From assembly GCF_001953635.1 (NCBI RefSeq), contig NZ_MEJH01000003.1:310001-374000 (forward strand): a DNA stretch of 64,000 nt, written 5' to 3'. This document shows, piece by piece, positions 1-9,090 of this stretch. The stretch is from Alteromonas abrolhosensis (lineage in GTDB: Bacteria > Pseudomonadota > Gammaproteobacteria > Enterobacterales > Alteromonadaceae). Made by a program: the position numbers and the translations under genes. The number at the start of each line of letters is the position of its first letter. The first letter of the stretch is position 1. Below the pieces are notes generated by a model. It saw only the letters and a program-made list of their open reading frames with translations. It did no database searches and had not been told where the DNA came from.

Positions 1-1080
1 AAGTACGCCTGCCGTACCGTTACGTAAACGTACGCCGTTGGTGCCATCAGCACTTACAATAGTCACATTTGAAATAGTTGGCTTAGTTAACGGTAACCAA
101 GACGGATTGTCTTCGTTGTTATCCGCTTCAATAGCGTTGTCGCCACCGTCAGCTGACTGTTGGATATAAACGTTAGTTGCGCTACCAGTCCAACCAAATG
201 ACCAATCTAGTGAATCGTCACCGATGTCAGTAAGTACAACGTTACTTACGTTAACTGTACCACCGAAGAACTCAATACCGTCATCTAGGTTTTGGTGAAC
301 CTGAATATAGTTAACTGTGGTGCCTGAACCGATACCAGCGAATGAAATACCGTTTAGTTCGTCACCTGATGCCAGTGCTTTACCCGCATGCTTAACTACA
401 ACGTACTCTAGCGTACCTGAGTTATCTTCTGGGTTGTTACCGCCGTAAAGACCTGCATCACCTTCTGCAGAAACACCGCAGTTTGCAAGTTCTTCGTCAG
501 ACGTATCTGCATCGTCACCCGTATTACAAAGGTTAGTTGGTGCATTACCTAGTAGAACGACACCGCCCCACTGACCGATAGAAGTTTCTTCACCAGTAAC
601 ATCTTGTACCGATGTCATCACGATAGGCGCTGAAGACGTACCAGATGCGTCAATTTGAGAGCCACGACGAACAACCAAGAAGTCATCGCCATCTTCGCCG
701 ATTACTGTAGTACCTTCTTGAATAGTTAATACCGCTGCATCAGCGTTGTCGTTACCAACCGCCGTACGACCTTTGATGATCCAGTGAGCATCGTTCGTTA
801 AGGTCATATCTTGAGTGATAGTTAAATCGGTATCTAAACGATAAACAGGCTTATCTGTAATCGTTCCTGAGAATTCGCTTGATACGTCAGTAGCAAAGCC
901 TAGAGAGAACGGCGTATCTACATCAGGGGTAGTCGGTGTCGTTGGTGTTGTAGGTGTAGTTGGCGTTGTTGGAGTTGTTACTACTTCATCACCTTCATTA
1001 ATATTGATGTCACCGCCACAGCCTGCAAGGACAAGCGCAGTCGTGATAGCACTTACCTTAAATATGTTACGAATTTCCAT
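1..1080 (-). CDS. Surface lipoprotein with Thr-Thr-Pro linker, 3' end outside the window
   Basis: The first 360 codons are visible and the gene continues past base 1. The ATG at 1080 has a GGAG site six bases upstream. The N-terminus is a lipoprotein signal with lipobox LVLAGC (Cys21). It is followed by an acidic stretch, six TTP units (about residues 35-52), and a long Gly/Asn/Asp-rich region with phrases such as TIQEGTTVIG, GQWGGVVLLG and LDDGIEFFGGTVNVSNV, which suggest a right-handed beta-helix. I recognise the type as a predicted lipoprotein of Alteromonadales but know no tested function. A Pho box lies just upstream, so induction by phosphate limitation is inferred. Base use looks like that of its neighbours. 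Confidence 0.85.
   Translation of the reverse strand, partial: MEIRNIFKVSAITTALVLAGCGGDININEGDEVVTTPTTPTTPTTPTTPTTPDVDTPFSLGFATDVSSEFSGTITDKPVYRLDTDLTITQDMTLTNDAHWIIKGRTAVGNDNADAAVLTIQEGTTVIGEDGDDFLVVRRGSQIDASGTSSAPIVMTSVQDVTGEETSIGQWGGVVLLGNAPTNLCNTGDDADTSDEELANCGVSAEGDAGLYGGNNPEDNSGTLEYVVVKHAGKALASGDELNGISFAGIGSGTTVNYIQVHQNLDDGIEFFGGTVNVSNVVLTDIGDDSLDWSFGWTGSATNVYIQQSADGGDNAIEADNNEDNPSWLPLTKPTISNVTIVSADGTNGVRLRNGTAGVL
925..978 (-). repeat. Six tandem 9-bp units coding Thr-Thr-Pro
   Basis: Six consecutive 9-bp units on the minus strand encode TTP six times, forming the linker between the lipidated N-terminus and the folded domain of the lipoprotein. The third bases differ between units, so the repeat is cleaner in protein than in DNA. 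Confidence 0.85.
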
Positions 1081-1140
1081 TAAATTCTCCAGATTTTTGT
1101 AATACGGATTCTAAGGTTTGCTAGAGAGTAAAGGAGATCG

Positions 1141-1158
1141 GTGACATTTTTGTTACAA
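1141..1158 (-). promoter_or_regulatory. Pho box upstream of the lipoprotein gene
   Basis: Read on the minus strand the site is TTGTAACAAAAATGTCAC. It matches the Pho box consensus (two CTGTCAT-like 7-mers 11 bp apart, with an A-rich spacer): the second half is one base off and the first keeps TGT.A. A -10-like TTTACT follows eight bases downstream, and the start codon is 60 bp away. PhoB is encoded 4 kb away in this window. Confidence 0.6.
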
Positions 1159-1286
1159 ACTAAAAAACTTATCGAATTTATTTGAACTTTTTCAGCTTTG
1201 AACTAAAGCCAGCGTAAAGCTATTACTTTTCAATTAGATAAAACAAAATTGATTAAAAATAAAACTAAAAGCTTGCCCCAAGGTGT

Positions 1287-2087
1287 TTAGTTTTTCGTTC
1301 TAAACCATTTGGTTATGACAGTTTTGTGACCACGAGTGACAGGTTCTGCAAAATGAATACTGTTAAGGTTGGGGTCGCCAGAGGGCAGCAAATTGTTCCA
1401 AAAGAGTGCCATTCCCTTTTTCGGTCTTACTGCAATATCTAGCTTGGTAAAGCGAGTGTGACCGCCGTCACATTCATCATTCAAGTAAATCATACATGTC
1501 CATGTTCGCTGACCACGCGATAGACAATGCGTTTTGTACTGCGGGCTTCCTGGAGGAAAGAAGTCGTAGTGAGGTTTGTAATATTCCCCAACATTGTAGT
1601 GCTGAGCCTGAATAACTTCCCCTTCTCCCACGCCCAAGCTAAGTGTTGAAACAATGCGACTATCAACGTCTTTCACTAGCTTATTACCGAGAAAGGCTAA
1701 TTCACATGTTGAAGAGGTTCTAATGTCATCAGCGCTAGCGGCTCCCGCCAATTTAGAGGGCGCGAGTTTATCTTTGGTCAACGCAACAATGTCGTCACAC
1801 TCTTGGCTGCTCAAGAAGTCATCGTACGCAAAGAGCTGAATGTCACTGGGTTCGGCCAGAGGCTTAGCCTGTTCGACGCGGGTAATAGCGCTTTTTGCTA
1901 GCTTCTCGTAGAAACTTGAAGAGGGAGAAAACTGATAATTAGTGGGTAAATTGGCGCCGAGCACTTTTTTAATAGTGTCGGGAGAAAAACCGTTTTCCGC
2001 TAGCGTTGTCACGATCGTTGGCACAGCTGTCCCTGATAGCAGGCATTTGACTACCCATTGTTTCCACGCTGGCGGCATATACGACAC
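1287..2087 (-). CDS. 2OG-Fe(II) oxygenase, prolyl 4-hydroxylase type
   Basis: A 266-residue protein whose C-terminal half is a Fe(II)/2-oxoglutarate dioxygenase core of the prolyl 4-hydroxylase alpha-subunit type. The iron ligands His173 and Asp175 lie in KPHYDFF, His245 in NSIHFAEPV, and the 2-oxoglutarate-binding Lys255 in RGHKTVITKWF. The N-terminal 80 residues are not recognised beyond a possible small helical domain. There is no signal peptide, so it should be cytoplasmic. It lies 53 bp downstream of the PstS-like gene on the same strand, making it a possible last gene of the phoB-phoR group. The substrate (a protein prolyl residue or a small molecule) cannot be read from the sequence. 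Confidence 0.85.
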   Translation of the reverse strand: MSYMPPAWKQWVVKCLLSGTAVPTIVTTLAENGFSPDTIKKVLGANLPTNYQFSPSSSFYEKLAKSAITRVEQAKPLAEPSDIQLFAYDDFLSSQECDDIVALTKDKLAPSKLAGAASADDIRTSSTCELAFLGNKLVKDVDSRIVSTLSLGVGEGEVIQAQHYNVGEYYKPHYDFFPPGSPQYKTHCLSRGQRTWTCMIYLNDECDGGHTRFTKLDIAVRPKKGMALFWNNLLPSGDPNLNSIHFAEPVTRGHKTVITKWFRTKN

Positions 2088-2140
2088 AGTTTTATCCTTT
2101 GCTTTTAACGGCGAGTGATGCGACTTCTACATTCGTTTTT

Positions 2141-3163
2141 CTATTCCAATAATCGGCGCTGGCGCACAAGCACGTCTTCACGAATGGGGAAATATCCGTC
2201 TCTTAACACCTGCTGCTGCCCTTCCTGTGACAAGATATAGCGCAAAAACTCTCTTTCCAGAGTAGGTAAAGGCTCACCGGGCTTTTTATTTATCACCAAA
2301 TAAAGAAATCGGGCAAACGGATACGTTTCGTTGCGTACCGTATCAATTGAAAGAGGGATTAAGCTGTCTAGCGACTCACCTAAAGGCAGAGCGCGAACAC
2401 CTGCAGTCTTATAGCCATAAGCGGCATAGCCAATCGCACCCGTACCGCTGGCCACAGACAATACTACAGAAGCAGAGCCTGGTTGCTCATTCACCGTATT
2501 CTTAAAGTCACCATCGCACAGCGCCATCACTTTAAACAAGCCGTAAGTACCCGATACTGAATTTCGACCGTACAACCTAATAGGAGAACGATAGCCTATA
2601 TCGTCAACGCCGAGCTGAGACCAATTGGTAATGGCGGTATTGCCACCACAAAACTGGGTTTCAGAAAACACCGCATCAACTTGCTCAAGGGTCATACCCG
2701 GCAGCGGATTGCGTCTATCCACAAAAATGGCGATGGCATCCATTGCCACTTTTAATACCGTAGGCGGGTAACCGTGTGTTCGCGTGAAGTCCCGTATTTC
2801 ACTGGGTTTTAATTCTCGGCTCATAGGGCCTATGGTGGCAGTACCTTCAATAAGTGCTGGCGGTGCGGTGGATGAACCTGACGCTTGTATTTGAAAGCCT
2901 ACCTGAGGATAGAGGGTTTTAAATTCCTGTGACCAAAAGGTCATTAAGTTTGCCAACGTGTCTGAGCCAACTGAGGATATTTTTCCTGCAACCCCAGGCT
3001 TGCGCTCATAAGCGGGAACTTGATAAGCGCTCGAAGCGGTGAGTGAGCTTTGCGTATCTTGGGCGATAGCGTATGTTGCTAAAGATAAAAACAAGCTTAC
3101 AACCAAAAGTAGGCTTGAAAGACTACAGTATTGCCCTTTCACCTTGTCATGTCTTTTGCTCAC
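2141..3163 (-). CDS. PstS-family phosphate-binding protein
   Basis: A periplasmic substrate-binding protein of the PstS/PBP-like type, about 340 residues, with SVGSDTLANLMTFW near the mature N-terminus and the phosphate-loop-like ASGSSTAPPALIEG. A Sec signal (SSLLLVVSLFLSLATYAIAQ) precedes it. No ATG is available: an AGAGG site points to TTG at 3166 or GTG at 3163, and I chose the GTG. The frame stays open upstream into the end of phoR, but that would put extra residues before the signal peptide. The gene follows phoR by about 20 bp, so co-transcription is very likely. No pstCAB genes are nearby, so it may serve a transporter encoded elsewhere or act in sensing. Confidence 0.85.
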   Translation of the reverse strand: MSKRHDKVKGQYCSLSSLLLVVSLFLSLATYAIAQDTQSSLTASSAYQVPAYERKPGVAGKISSVGSDTLANLMTFWSQEFKTLYPQVGFQIQASGSSTAPPALIEGTATIGPMSRELKPSEIRDFTRTHGYPPTVLKVAMDAIAIFVDRRNPLPGMTLEQVDAVFSETQFCGGNTAITNWSQLGVDDIGYRSPIRLYGRNSVSGTYGLFKVMALCDGDFKNTVNEQPGSASVVLSVASGTGAIGYAAYGYKTAGVRALPLGESLDSLIPLSIDTVRNETYPFARFLYLVINKKPGEPLPTLEREFLRYILSQEGQQQVLRDGYFPIREDVLVRQRRLLE

Positions 3164-3185
3164 CAACGTTTCTTGCCTCTTAAGG

Positions 3186-4487
3186 TTACAGCTGTTCTGC
3201 AATCAACTCATTGTCCAGCACGAACGAAAATTTACTACCTTCCCCTATCGTGCTGGTTATGTCTAAACGGGAATTATGATGACTTAATACATGTTTTACA
3301 ATGGAAAGACCTAAGCCTGAACCGCCCGTCTTACGTGAACGCGCTTTATCCACGCGATAAAAGCGCTCGGTAAGGCGGTTAAGGTGATTGGGTTCAATAC
3401 CATCTCCGTTATCGACCACAGAAAAGTGCGCACCATTTGGCTTGCGACGCCAGTACACATTAATTTCACCACCAGCTGGCGTGTAGTGCACCGCGTTGAA
3501 TACAAGGTTTGAGCAAGCACTGCGCAGTTCGGTCTCTACACCGAAGACATAGAGTTCTTTGTCGATGTGGAAGTTTATTGTGTGGTTTTTCTCTTTATTA
3601 AGCGCCTGCGCTTCTCTTTCCACTTGTGCCAGGACAACTGGAATATTCACAACATTTTCGTAAATGCGTTCCGAACTTGCCTCAATGCGCGACAGTACCA
3701 GCAAATCTTCTATCAGGTTTTGCATGCGATGAGTTTGCGATGTCATTTCTTTCATCGCTTTTTGCATGAAAGGGTCGGAGTCTTCATCAATAGGAAGAAT
3801 TTCAAGGTACCCGTTAATGACCGTCAGCGGCGTACGTAGTTCATGAGACACGTTCGCCACAAAGTCTTTGCGCATCTCTTCAAGCTGAGACACTCGCGTT
3901 ATGTCACGGGCAATTAGCAGCAAGTGCTCATCGCCATAAGGCATAATCCGGTATTCGAAGGTTTTGTTGGGGTTAGTAGGCGACGGTACTTCAATAGGAT
4001 ATTTATAATTCCCTGCGTGAAAGTACTGAATAAATTCCGGGTGGCGCAACAAGTTGTCAATTCTACGCCCAGAATCTTGTGGCCATTTAAGCCCTAAATC
4101 CAGCCGTGCAAGGCGGTTACACCAGATGATACATGCCTTGGCATCAACCACCACCGCTGCATCAGGCAAGGCTTCAGAGCCCTCTCTAAAGCGCTTTACT
4201 AATTCGCCAAGCTCTTTACGCTTATTGCGATTACGACGCTGAAGGTAATAAATACCCTCATAAATATGTTCCCACACGCCACGTACGGTAGGCGGAGACA
4301 TTTTACGACTGTGCCATAACCAGCGATTTAGCTTGTAAAGGTGCCAATAATTAAACAGCAATAGCAGTGTTGCACCGATAGCAACAGCGAATAACATGTC
4401 TTCCAGATACCACCCGACCAGCGCAAAAACCATAAGGAATAGCACTAAGCGCAATGTACTTCTCAACCAAGAGAACGGGTAATACAT
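3186..4487 (-). CDS. phoR: Phosphate regulon sensor histidine kinase PhoR
   Basis: A 433-residue membrane histidine kinase, the usual PhoR size. Two hydrophobic segments lie at about residues 10-45 with almost no periplasmic loop. They are followed by a linker, a PAS domain (about 100-200), a HisKA domain with phosphoacceptor His215 in VANVSHELRTP, and an HATPase domain with Asn331 (N box), DNGDGI (359-364) and GGSGLGLS (388-395). It phosphorylates PhoB under phosphate limitation and normally takes its signal from the Pst system. It follows phoB by 96 bp on the same strand and runs directly into the PstS-like gene. Confidence 0.95.
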   Translation of the reverse strand: MYYPFSWLRSTLRLVLFLMVFALVGWYLEDMLFAVAIGATLLLLFNYWHLYKLNRWLWHSRKMSPPTVRGVWEHIYEGIYYLQRRNRNKRKELGELVKRFREGSEALPDAAVVVDAKACIIWCNRLARLDLGLKWPQDSGRRIDNLLRHPEFIQYFHAGNYKYPIEVPSPTNPNKTFEYRIMPYGDEHLLLIARDITRVSQLEEMRKDFVANVSHELRTPLTVINGYLEILPIDEDSDPFMQKAMKEMTSQTHRMQNLIEDLLVLSRIEASSERIYENVVNIPVVLAQVEREAQALNKEKNHTINFHIDKELYVFGVETELRSACSNLVFNAVHYTPAGGEINVYWRRKPNGAHFSVVDNGDGIEPNHLNRLTERFYRVDKARSRKTGGSGLGLSIVKHVLSHHNSRLDITSTIGEGSKFSFVLDNELIAEQL

Positions 4488-4583
4488 GAAATAACTCGCG
4501 TTGTTAAAGGTAGAAATAGGCCATGCTCAGATGGCGCAAAGATGTTAAGGGAATAACCCCGTTACCCCCTATACTTTTAATTA

Positions 4584-5273
4584 TTACAGTTTGGTAGAAA
4601 AACGGTAACCCGCGCCACGTACAGTTTGGATCATAGCATCATGTCCGTGACGAGAGATAGCTTTGCGCAAGCGTCGAATATGCACGTCTACCGTCCTGTC
4701 TTCTACGTAGACATTGGTGCCCCACACATTGTCTAACAGTAATTCTCGACTGTAGACACGCTCCGGATGCGTCATAAAGAAGTGCAACAACTTAAACTCA
4801 GTAGGCCCCATTTCGAGCGGCTCATCATTTGCCATTACGCGGTGAGATACTGGCTCTAGTTTAAGACCATTGAATTCAATAGGCTCCTCACTTGATGTAG
4901 GCGTTACCCTACGCATTACTGCTTTGATTCTTGCCACAAGTTCCTTCGGCGAGAATGGTTTAGTAACGTAGTCATCTGCACCTGCATCTAACCCACGAAT
5001 TTTGTCTTCTTCTTCGCCACGGGCTGTAAGCATGATGACGGGAATGTCACGAGTAAACTCGTGCTGCTTTAAACTTTTAGCTAGCTGTACACCGCTTCCC
5101 CCCGGCAACATCCAATCTAATAAGATCAAATCTGGGTAAGGTTCGCAAATTTTTTCTTGCGCGATGTCGAAATCTTCGGCTTCAATAATGTTAAAACCAG
5201 ACTGCTCAAGCACAAACTTAAGCATTTCACGGATAGGCGCTTCGTCCTCAACCACCAACACTGTACGAGACAT
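4584..5273 (-). CDS. phoB: Phosphate response regulator PhoB
   Basis: An OmpR-family response regulator of 229 residues, the same length as E. coli PhoB. The receiver domain has the acidic pair in VVEDE, the phosphorylated Asp53 in LLDWMLPGG, Thr83 and Lys105. The C-terminal winged helix includes the recognition region [15 protein letters not shown]. The ATG at 5273 has AGGA eight bases upstream and starts [11 protein letters not shown]. An in-frame ATG at 5291 lacks a ribosome site and is not preferred. First gene of the phoB-phoR group, with its own Pho box upstream. Confidence 0.96.
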   Translation of the reverse strand: MSRTVLVVEDEAPIREMLKFVLEQSGFNIIEAEDFDIAQEKICEPYPDLILLDWMLPGGSGVQLAKSLKQHEFTRDIPVIMLTARGEEEDKIRGLDAGADDYVTKPFSPKELVARIKAVMRRVTPTSSEEPIEFNGLKLEPVSHRVMANDEPLEMGPTEFKLLHFFMTHPERVYSRELLLDNVWGTNVYVEDRTVDVHIRRLRKAISRHGHDAMIQTVRGAGYRFSTKL

Positions 5274-5305
5274 CGTAATATTCCTGCTCATTTTTAAACG
5301 CCGTT

Positions 5306-5339
5306 ATTATTAATGTGGTCTGTGACAGTTTTATTAAAA
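5306..5339 (-). promoter_or_regulatory. Pho box and -10 of the phoB promoter
   Basis: On the minus strand 5339-5322 reads TTTTAATAAAACTGTCAC. The second Pho repeat is exact (CTGTCAC) and the first is weak (TTTTAAT). A TAATAAT -10 element follows about nine bases later (5312-5306), the arrangement expected for PhoB autoregulation. A competing sigma-70 reading (TTGACA at 5359-5354, then 17 bp, then TAATAA) overlaps it and could give basal expression. Confidence 0.5.
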
Positions 5340-5527
5340 CGATTACATTTATGTGTCAAGTTTAATACAGGCTTGTTCCAAAGTTTAAATACATAATCTT
5401 GTTTATTCATACGATTACGCATATTCTTGAAATTACATAAAATCGACGGTTATTGTTGCAAAGGTGAGCAACGGGTAAGCGCCGTTGGTAATTCAAAAGG
5501 TCTGATGTAACAGGGGTGTGTATATCG

Positions 5528-7258
5528 ATGGCTGCGGTCAAGACAGGGTTATCAAGGAAACTTCTAGCCAGAGTGTTGTCAGTGTATTTTTCACTTACAT
5601 TGCTCGTAACGGTAGGACAGATCTTTACAGAATACCTCAGTACCAAAAATCACGTTGAAGGCGAGCTTCAGACCTTAAAAAACACCTTTTCTTCTAGTCT
5701 GACCCGCGCGCTGTGGGAGCTTAACCACGACCAAGTCCGCGCCATCGCTGAAGGGTTAATGTCGCTTCCAATAGTTGAAGGGCTTCAAGTTCGTGGCGAA
5801 AACGGTAACTACATTGCCGAGTACGGCATCCGTGCTCAGCGCTCCCCTGCCCCGGTTGACCGTGAAATAATTGAAGATCATCCCGGCGGTGTTTTCAGCT
5901 ACAGCTTTCCACTTGTATTTAAATTCTCAGGTCGCGAATCTACGGTTGGCGATGTTACCTTGTACTCTAGCTTCGATACTATTTTTAGTCGTATTGAAGT
6001 TGGCGTATTTTTTCTTATTGGTAATGCGTTAGTAAAAACTACCTTTCTGGTCTTCTTGTTCATGACCGCATTTCGCACCATGCTTTCTGAGCCGCTACAA
6101 ACCATTACTGAGCAAATGGGTAATTTTGACCCTCAACATCCAGAGGAAAGTAAGCTCAGCATAAAGCTTGATGATGACAACGAGCTATTACAACTTAAAG
6201 AATCATACAACCACGTTATTGATGACCTTATTATTTCAAACAATAAGCTGAAAGACGCGCAGAACGAACTCACCCTAGCCAACAAGAAATTAGACGACCA
6301 AAACCTGATTTTAGAACAAGAAGTGGCAAAGAAAACGGCGTCTTTGTCTCAGATCATGCTCGACTTGGAGCAGCAAAAGGACGAGCTTGTTGCCCATCAA
6401 CGAGAGCTTCGTCAGGAAAACGAAAACCGTCAGTATATAGAAGCAGAGCTACGCAAACGTAACCAAGAACTCGCCAGTTCAATGGACACGCTTCATCAAG
6501 CACAAGAACAATTAGTAGAATCAGAGCGTATGGCGTCGCTTGGCGGCCTTGTAGCCGGTATCGCGCACGACGTGAACACGCCATTAGGTGTGAGTGTTAC
6601 CGCTGCCAGTTTTCTACAAGAGCGACTTAACAACTTAAAAACCGATTTTGAAGATAAAAGCCTAACCAGTAAAAACATGGCAAGTTTTATCGACGAAGCG
6701 GAACAAACCGCACTGTTACTTTTAAGTAACTTGGAGCGGGCATCTGACCTTATCGCCAGCTTTAAACAGGTGGCCGTTGACCAAACCAGCGAAACCGAAC
6801 GCGAGTTTGTTTTAGGTGACTACATCAACGAAATCATTCAGTCGTTAAAACCAAGTTTTAAGCATACTGAACATCAAATAAACGTGTCCTGCCCAGATAA
6901 CCTGGTTGTCACCTGTGCCCCTGGCGCTATTGCGCAAATTGTCACCAATATGGTTGTTAACTCAATCACACACGGGTTTGAAAACAAGACAGCGGGCACA
7001 ATCACATTAGATGTGAAAGAAGCCGGTAATAACGTGGTGATCAATTATAAAGATGACGGCAGAGGCTTAAGCGAAGAAGAGCTTAGCAAGTTGTTTGATG
7101 CATTCTTTACTACTAAACGCGCGGAAGGTGGCAGCGGTTTAGGCACGCATATTATGTATAACCTGGTGACGCAGTCACTGCATGGCCATATCGAAGCCGA
7201 CAGCACTTTAGGCAACGGTTTACACTACACCATTCGCTTTCCGAAAAAGAGTGCTTAA
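5528..7258 (+). CDS. Membrane sensor histidine kinase
   Basis: About 576 residues. TM1 lies at about 14-34, a periplasmic region of about 120 residues follows (with ALWELNHDQVRAIAEGL, seen in cache-type sensors), and TM2 is at about 160-183. Next come a HAMP-like segment, a long coiled coil (about 235-330), a HisKA-like box with His347 in GLVAGIAHDVNTPLG, and an HATPase domain (NMVVNSITHGF, DDGRGLSEEE, GGSGLGTHI). The coiled coil followed by AHDVNTPLG is a layout known from kinases whose partner regulator is often encoded apart. No response regulator adjoins it except divergent phoB. GTG at 5516 is an alternative start, but the GGGG tract overlaps it. Ligand unknown. Confidence 0.85.
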   Translation: MAAVKTGLSRKLLARVLSVYFSLTLLVTVGQIFTEYLSTKNHVEGELQTLKNTFSSSLTRALWELNHDQVRAIAEGLMSLPIVEGLQVRGENGNYIAEYGIRAQRSPAPVDREIIEDHPGGVFSYSFPLVFKFSGRESTVGDVTLYSSFDTIFSRIEVGVFFLIGNALVKTTFLVFLFMTAFRTMLSEPLQTITEQMGNFDPQHPEESKLSIKLDDDNELLQLKESYNHVIDDLIISNNKLKDAQNELTLANKKLDDQNLILEQEVAKKTASLSQIMLDLEQQKDELVAHQRELRQENENRQYIEAELRKRNQELASSMDTLHQAQEQLVESERMASLGGLVAGIAHDVNTPLGVSVTAASFLQERLNNLKTDFEDKSLTSKNMASFIDEAEQTALLLLSNLERASDLIASFKQVAVDQTSETEREFVLGDYINEIIQSLKPSFKHTEHQINVSCPDNLVVTCAPGAIAQIVTNMVVNSITHGFENKTAGTITLDVKEAGNNVVINYKDDGRGLSEEELSKLFDAFFTTKRAEGGSGLGTHIMYNLVTQSLHGHIEADSTLGNGLHYTIRFPKKSA

Positions 7259-7394
7259 ACCTTCTTGTCACTATCTATCTGAGGAGCGCGCAATAAGTGC
7301 GCTTTCTAGTATCTAACAACCTTTTATTCAATTGCACCGCTCGTCGTACATTGGTACGCTTGCGCCCTATTTTTATCAAGAGAATGCTTACACT

Positions 7395-8306
7395 ATGTGG
7401 TTTAAAAATGTAAAAGCCTATCAAATTACTCAGCCGCTATCGCTAGATGAAGGCGATTTAGAGCGCGCCCTCAACGAGCATGCGTTCAGACCTTGCGGTA
7501 GCCAGGATTTGGCCACGATGGGGTTTGCTTCCCCTTTTTCCCAGGCGGGTAAGCAAGGCACCATGTTCCATGTTGTTCAACAGCGTTTTTGGATAACACT
7601 AAAGAAACAGGAAAAAATCTTGCCCGGCGCAGTGGTAAATGCCGAGCTAGACGAAATGGTAGCTAAAATTGAAATGGAAACGGGTTCACCCGTTGGCAAA
7701 AAAGCCAAAGCTGACCTTAAGCAAGAAATTCAAACTCGCTTGCTGCCTCAGGCTTTTACGAAAAACACTTACACTCACGGTTTTATCTCGCTTGCTGACA
7801 ATTTGGTAGTGGTTGACGCATCATCTGATGGCAAAGCCGAAGCCTTTTTGGCTATGGTAAGAAAAGCCATAGGCTCGCTTCCAGTTGTACCGTTTACGCG
7901 TAGAAGCCTTCAAAGCGAACTTACACACTGGGTTACTGAATCAACCCCAGAAGGCGTAGGCTTACTTGAAGAAGCTGAGCTTAAATCTACCGATGACACG
8001 GGCAGCGTTATTCGCTGTAAAAACCAGCCGCTAGACAGTGAAGAAATTAGTATTCACTTAGATGCAGGTAAGCTGGTTCAAAAAGTTGCGTTCGAATATG
8101 CAGAAACGCTCACCGCTATCATTTGTGAAGACGGTGCCATCAAACGCATTAAGTTTACCGACCGTATTAAAGAAGAAACTGACGATGTGCCAAAAGATCA
8201 AGTAGAAGCGCGTCTTGATGCAGAGTTTGCGCTAATGTCAGCCGAAATTTGTACGCTGCTTAACTTCCTTCGTGGAGCGCTTAACCTTAACGACGATAGC
8301 TTATAA
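7395..8306 (+). CDS. rdgC: Recombination-associated protein RdgC
   Basis: A 303-residue protein, exactly the length of E. coli RdgC, starting MWFKNVKAYQIT. RdgC is a nucleoid-associated DNA-binding protein that forms a ring dimer on double-stranded DNA and restrains RecA. Conserved features include the start (WFKNVKAYQ), FRPCGSQDLATMGFASP, and the C-terminal LDAEFALMSAEICTLL. The frame stays open upstream to a TTG at 7332, but family alignment fixes the ATG at 7395. It stands alone between a kinase gene and a hairpin at 8347-8386. Confidence 0.96.
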   Translation: MWFKNVKAYQITQPLSLDEGDLERALNEHAFRPCGSQDLATMGFASPFSQAGKQGTMFHVVQQRFWITLKKQEKILPGAVVNAELDEMVAKIEMETGSPVGKKAKADLKQEIQTRLLPQAFTKNTYTHGFISLADNLVVVDASSDGKAEAFLAMVRKAIGSLPVVPFTRRSLQSELTHWVTESTPEGVGLLEEAELKSTDDTGSVIRCKNQPLDSEEISIHLDAGKLVQKVAFEYAETLTAIICEDGAIKRIKFTDRIKEETDDVPKDQVEARLDAEFALMSAEICTLLNFLRGALNLNDDSL

Positions 8307-8346
8307 GCAAGCCGCAAGGAAAAACCTCCTCTATTTTGATACCTAT

Positions 8347-8386
8347 GGCCTGTTGATTTTTGCTGTACAGCAAAGCTCAACAGGCC
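8347..8386 (+). terminator. Nested hairpin after rdgC
   Basis: Outer arms GGCCTGTTGA (8347-8356) and TCAACAGGCC (8377-8386) enclose inner arms TTTGCTG and CAGCAAA (8359-8365, 8368-8374). The stem is strong, but no U-run follows on the plus strand, so termination is likely but unproven. It may also act for readthrough from the minus side. Confidence 0.5.
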
Positions 8387-8482
8387 TTAGTTAGCCAAAC
8401 GGTAATTGGCATTTCTGCAGTATTATTGAAATACACTTTTTAAGTTACCGACTTACGCTGTGGCAACCTTCTTTAAGCCGTC

Positions 8483-9046
8483 TCAGATAGGATAGTGAAT
8501 CACTACAACAAAGCGCGTTTCTCCCACTTCGTCGCGATAACCGTGGGGCTGGTCTGCGCGCAATATACATTGCTCTTGCGCCTGATAGGTTTTCCACTGA
8601 CCATCTTGCAAGACCCCTAACTTTCCTTGCAGTACGTGAATATGCTCGGTGACACCTATTTGGTGAGCCGAAGAGTGCTGTTCATGGAAGTCCGATAGGC
8701 ATAGTTCAAACATTTCAAACTGGGTAACTGAGTTAAACGGGAACAGCGTTTTAATGGTTACGTTTGGGTCGTTAGCGAACTTGTTATCAGCGTCTTGAGA
8801 CGAAGGTGCTGTTTCATCATCAGACAAGAAAGAAGAAAAAGAGCACTCAAGACCTGTGGCTATCTTCCACAGCGTCGCGATTGTAGGGCTAGACTCGCCT
8901 CGCTCTATTTGCCCAAGCATGGCTTTGGACACCCCTGTCAATTTGGCTGTTTTATCAAGTGAAAGACCCCTCCCTTTACGAACTGATTGCAGGTGTTGAG
9001 CAATGCTTTTTGAAATAGCAGAAGGCTGCGTATTCGCTTTTGTCAT
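8483..9046 (-). CDS. XRE-family regulator with C-terminal cupin
   Basis: 187 residues. A helix-turn-helix of the XRE/Cro type lies at about 15-70 (LSLDKTAKLTGVSKAMLGQIERGESSPTIATLWKIA), and a cupin sensor domain at about 110-187 (HIHVLQGKLGVLQDG, ADQPHGYRDE). The family usually represses a neighbouring transport or catabolic gene and binds a small molecule in the cupin. It is divergent from the BenE-type transporter across a 185-bp region carrying two similar palindromes, so autoregulation and control of the transporter are likely. The cupin keeps a histidine pair (HIH), so metal binding is possible. Confidence 0.9.
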   Translation of the reverse strand: MTKANTQPSAISKSIAQHLQSVRKGRGLSLDKTAKLTGVSKAMLGQIERGESSPTIATLWKIATGLECSFSSFLSDDETAPSSQDADNKFANDPNVTIKTLFPFNSVTQFEMFELCLSDFHEQHSSAHQIGVTEHIHVLQGKLGVLQDGQWKTYQAQEQCILRADQPHGYRDEVGETRFVVVIHYPI

Positions 9047-9090
9047 TTAATCAATGCCTTATTATTTTGTCGCAGAAGCTACTAACGCAC

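Noticed and set aside
925..978. TTP repeat as a phase-variable microsatellite
   Set aside because: The unit is 9 bp, so slippage would not shift the frame, and the units differ at third bases.
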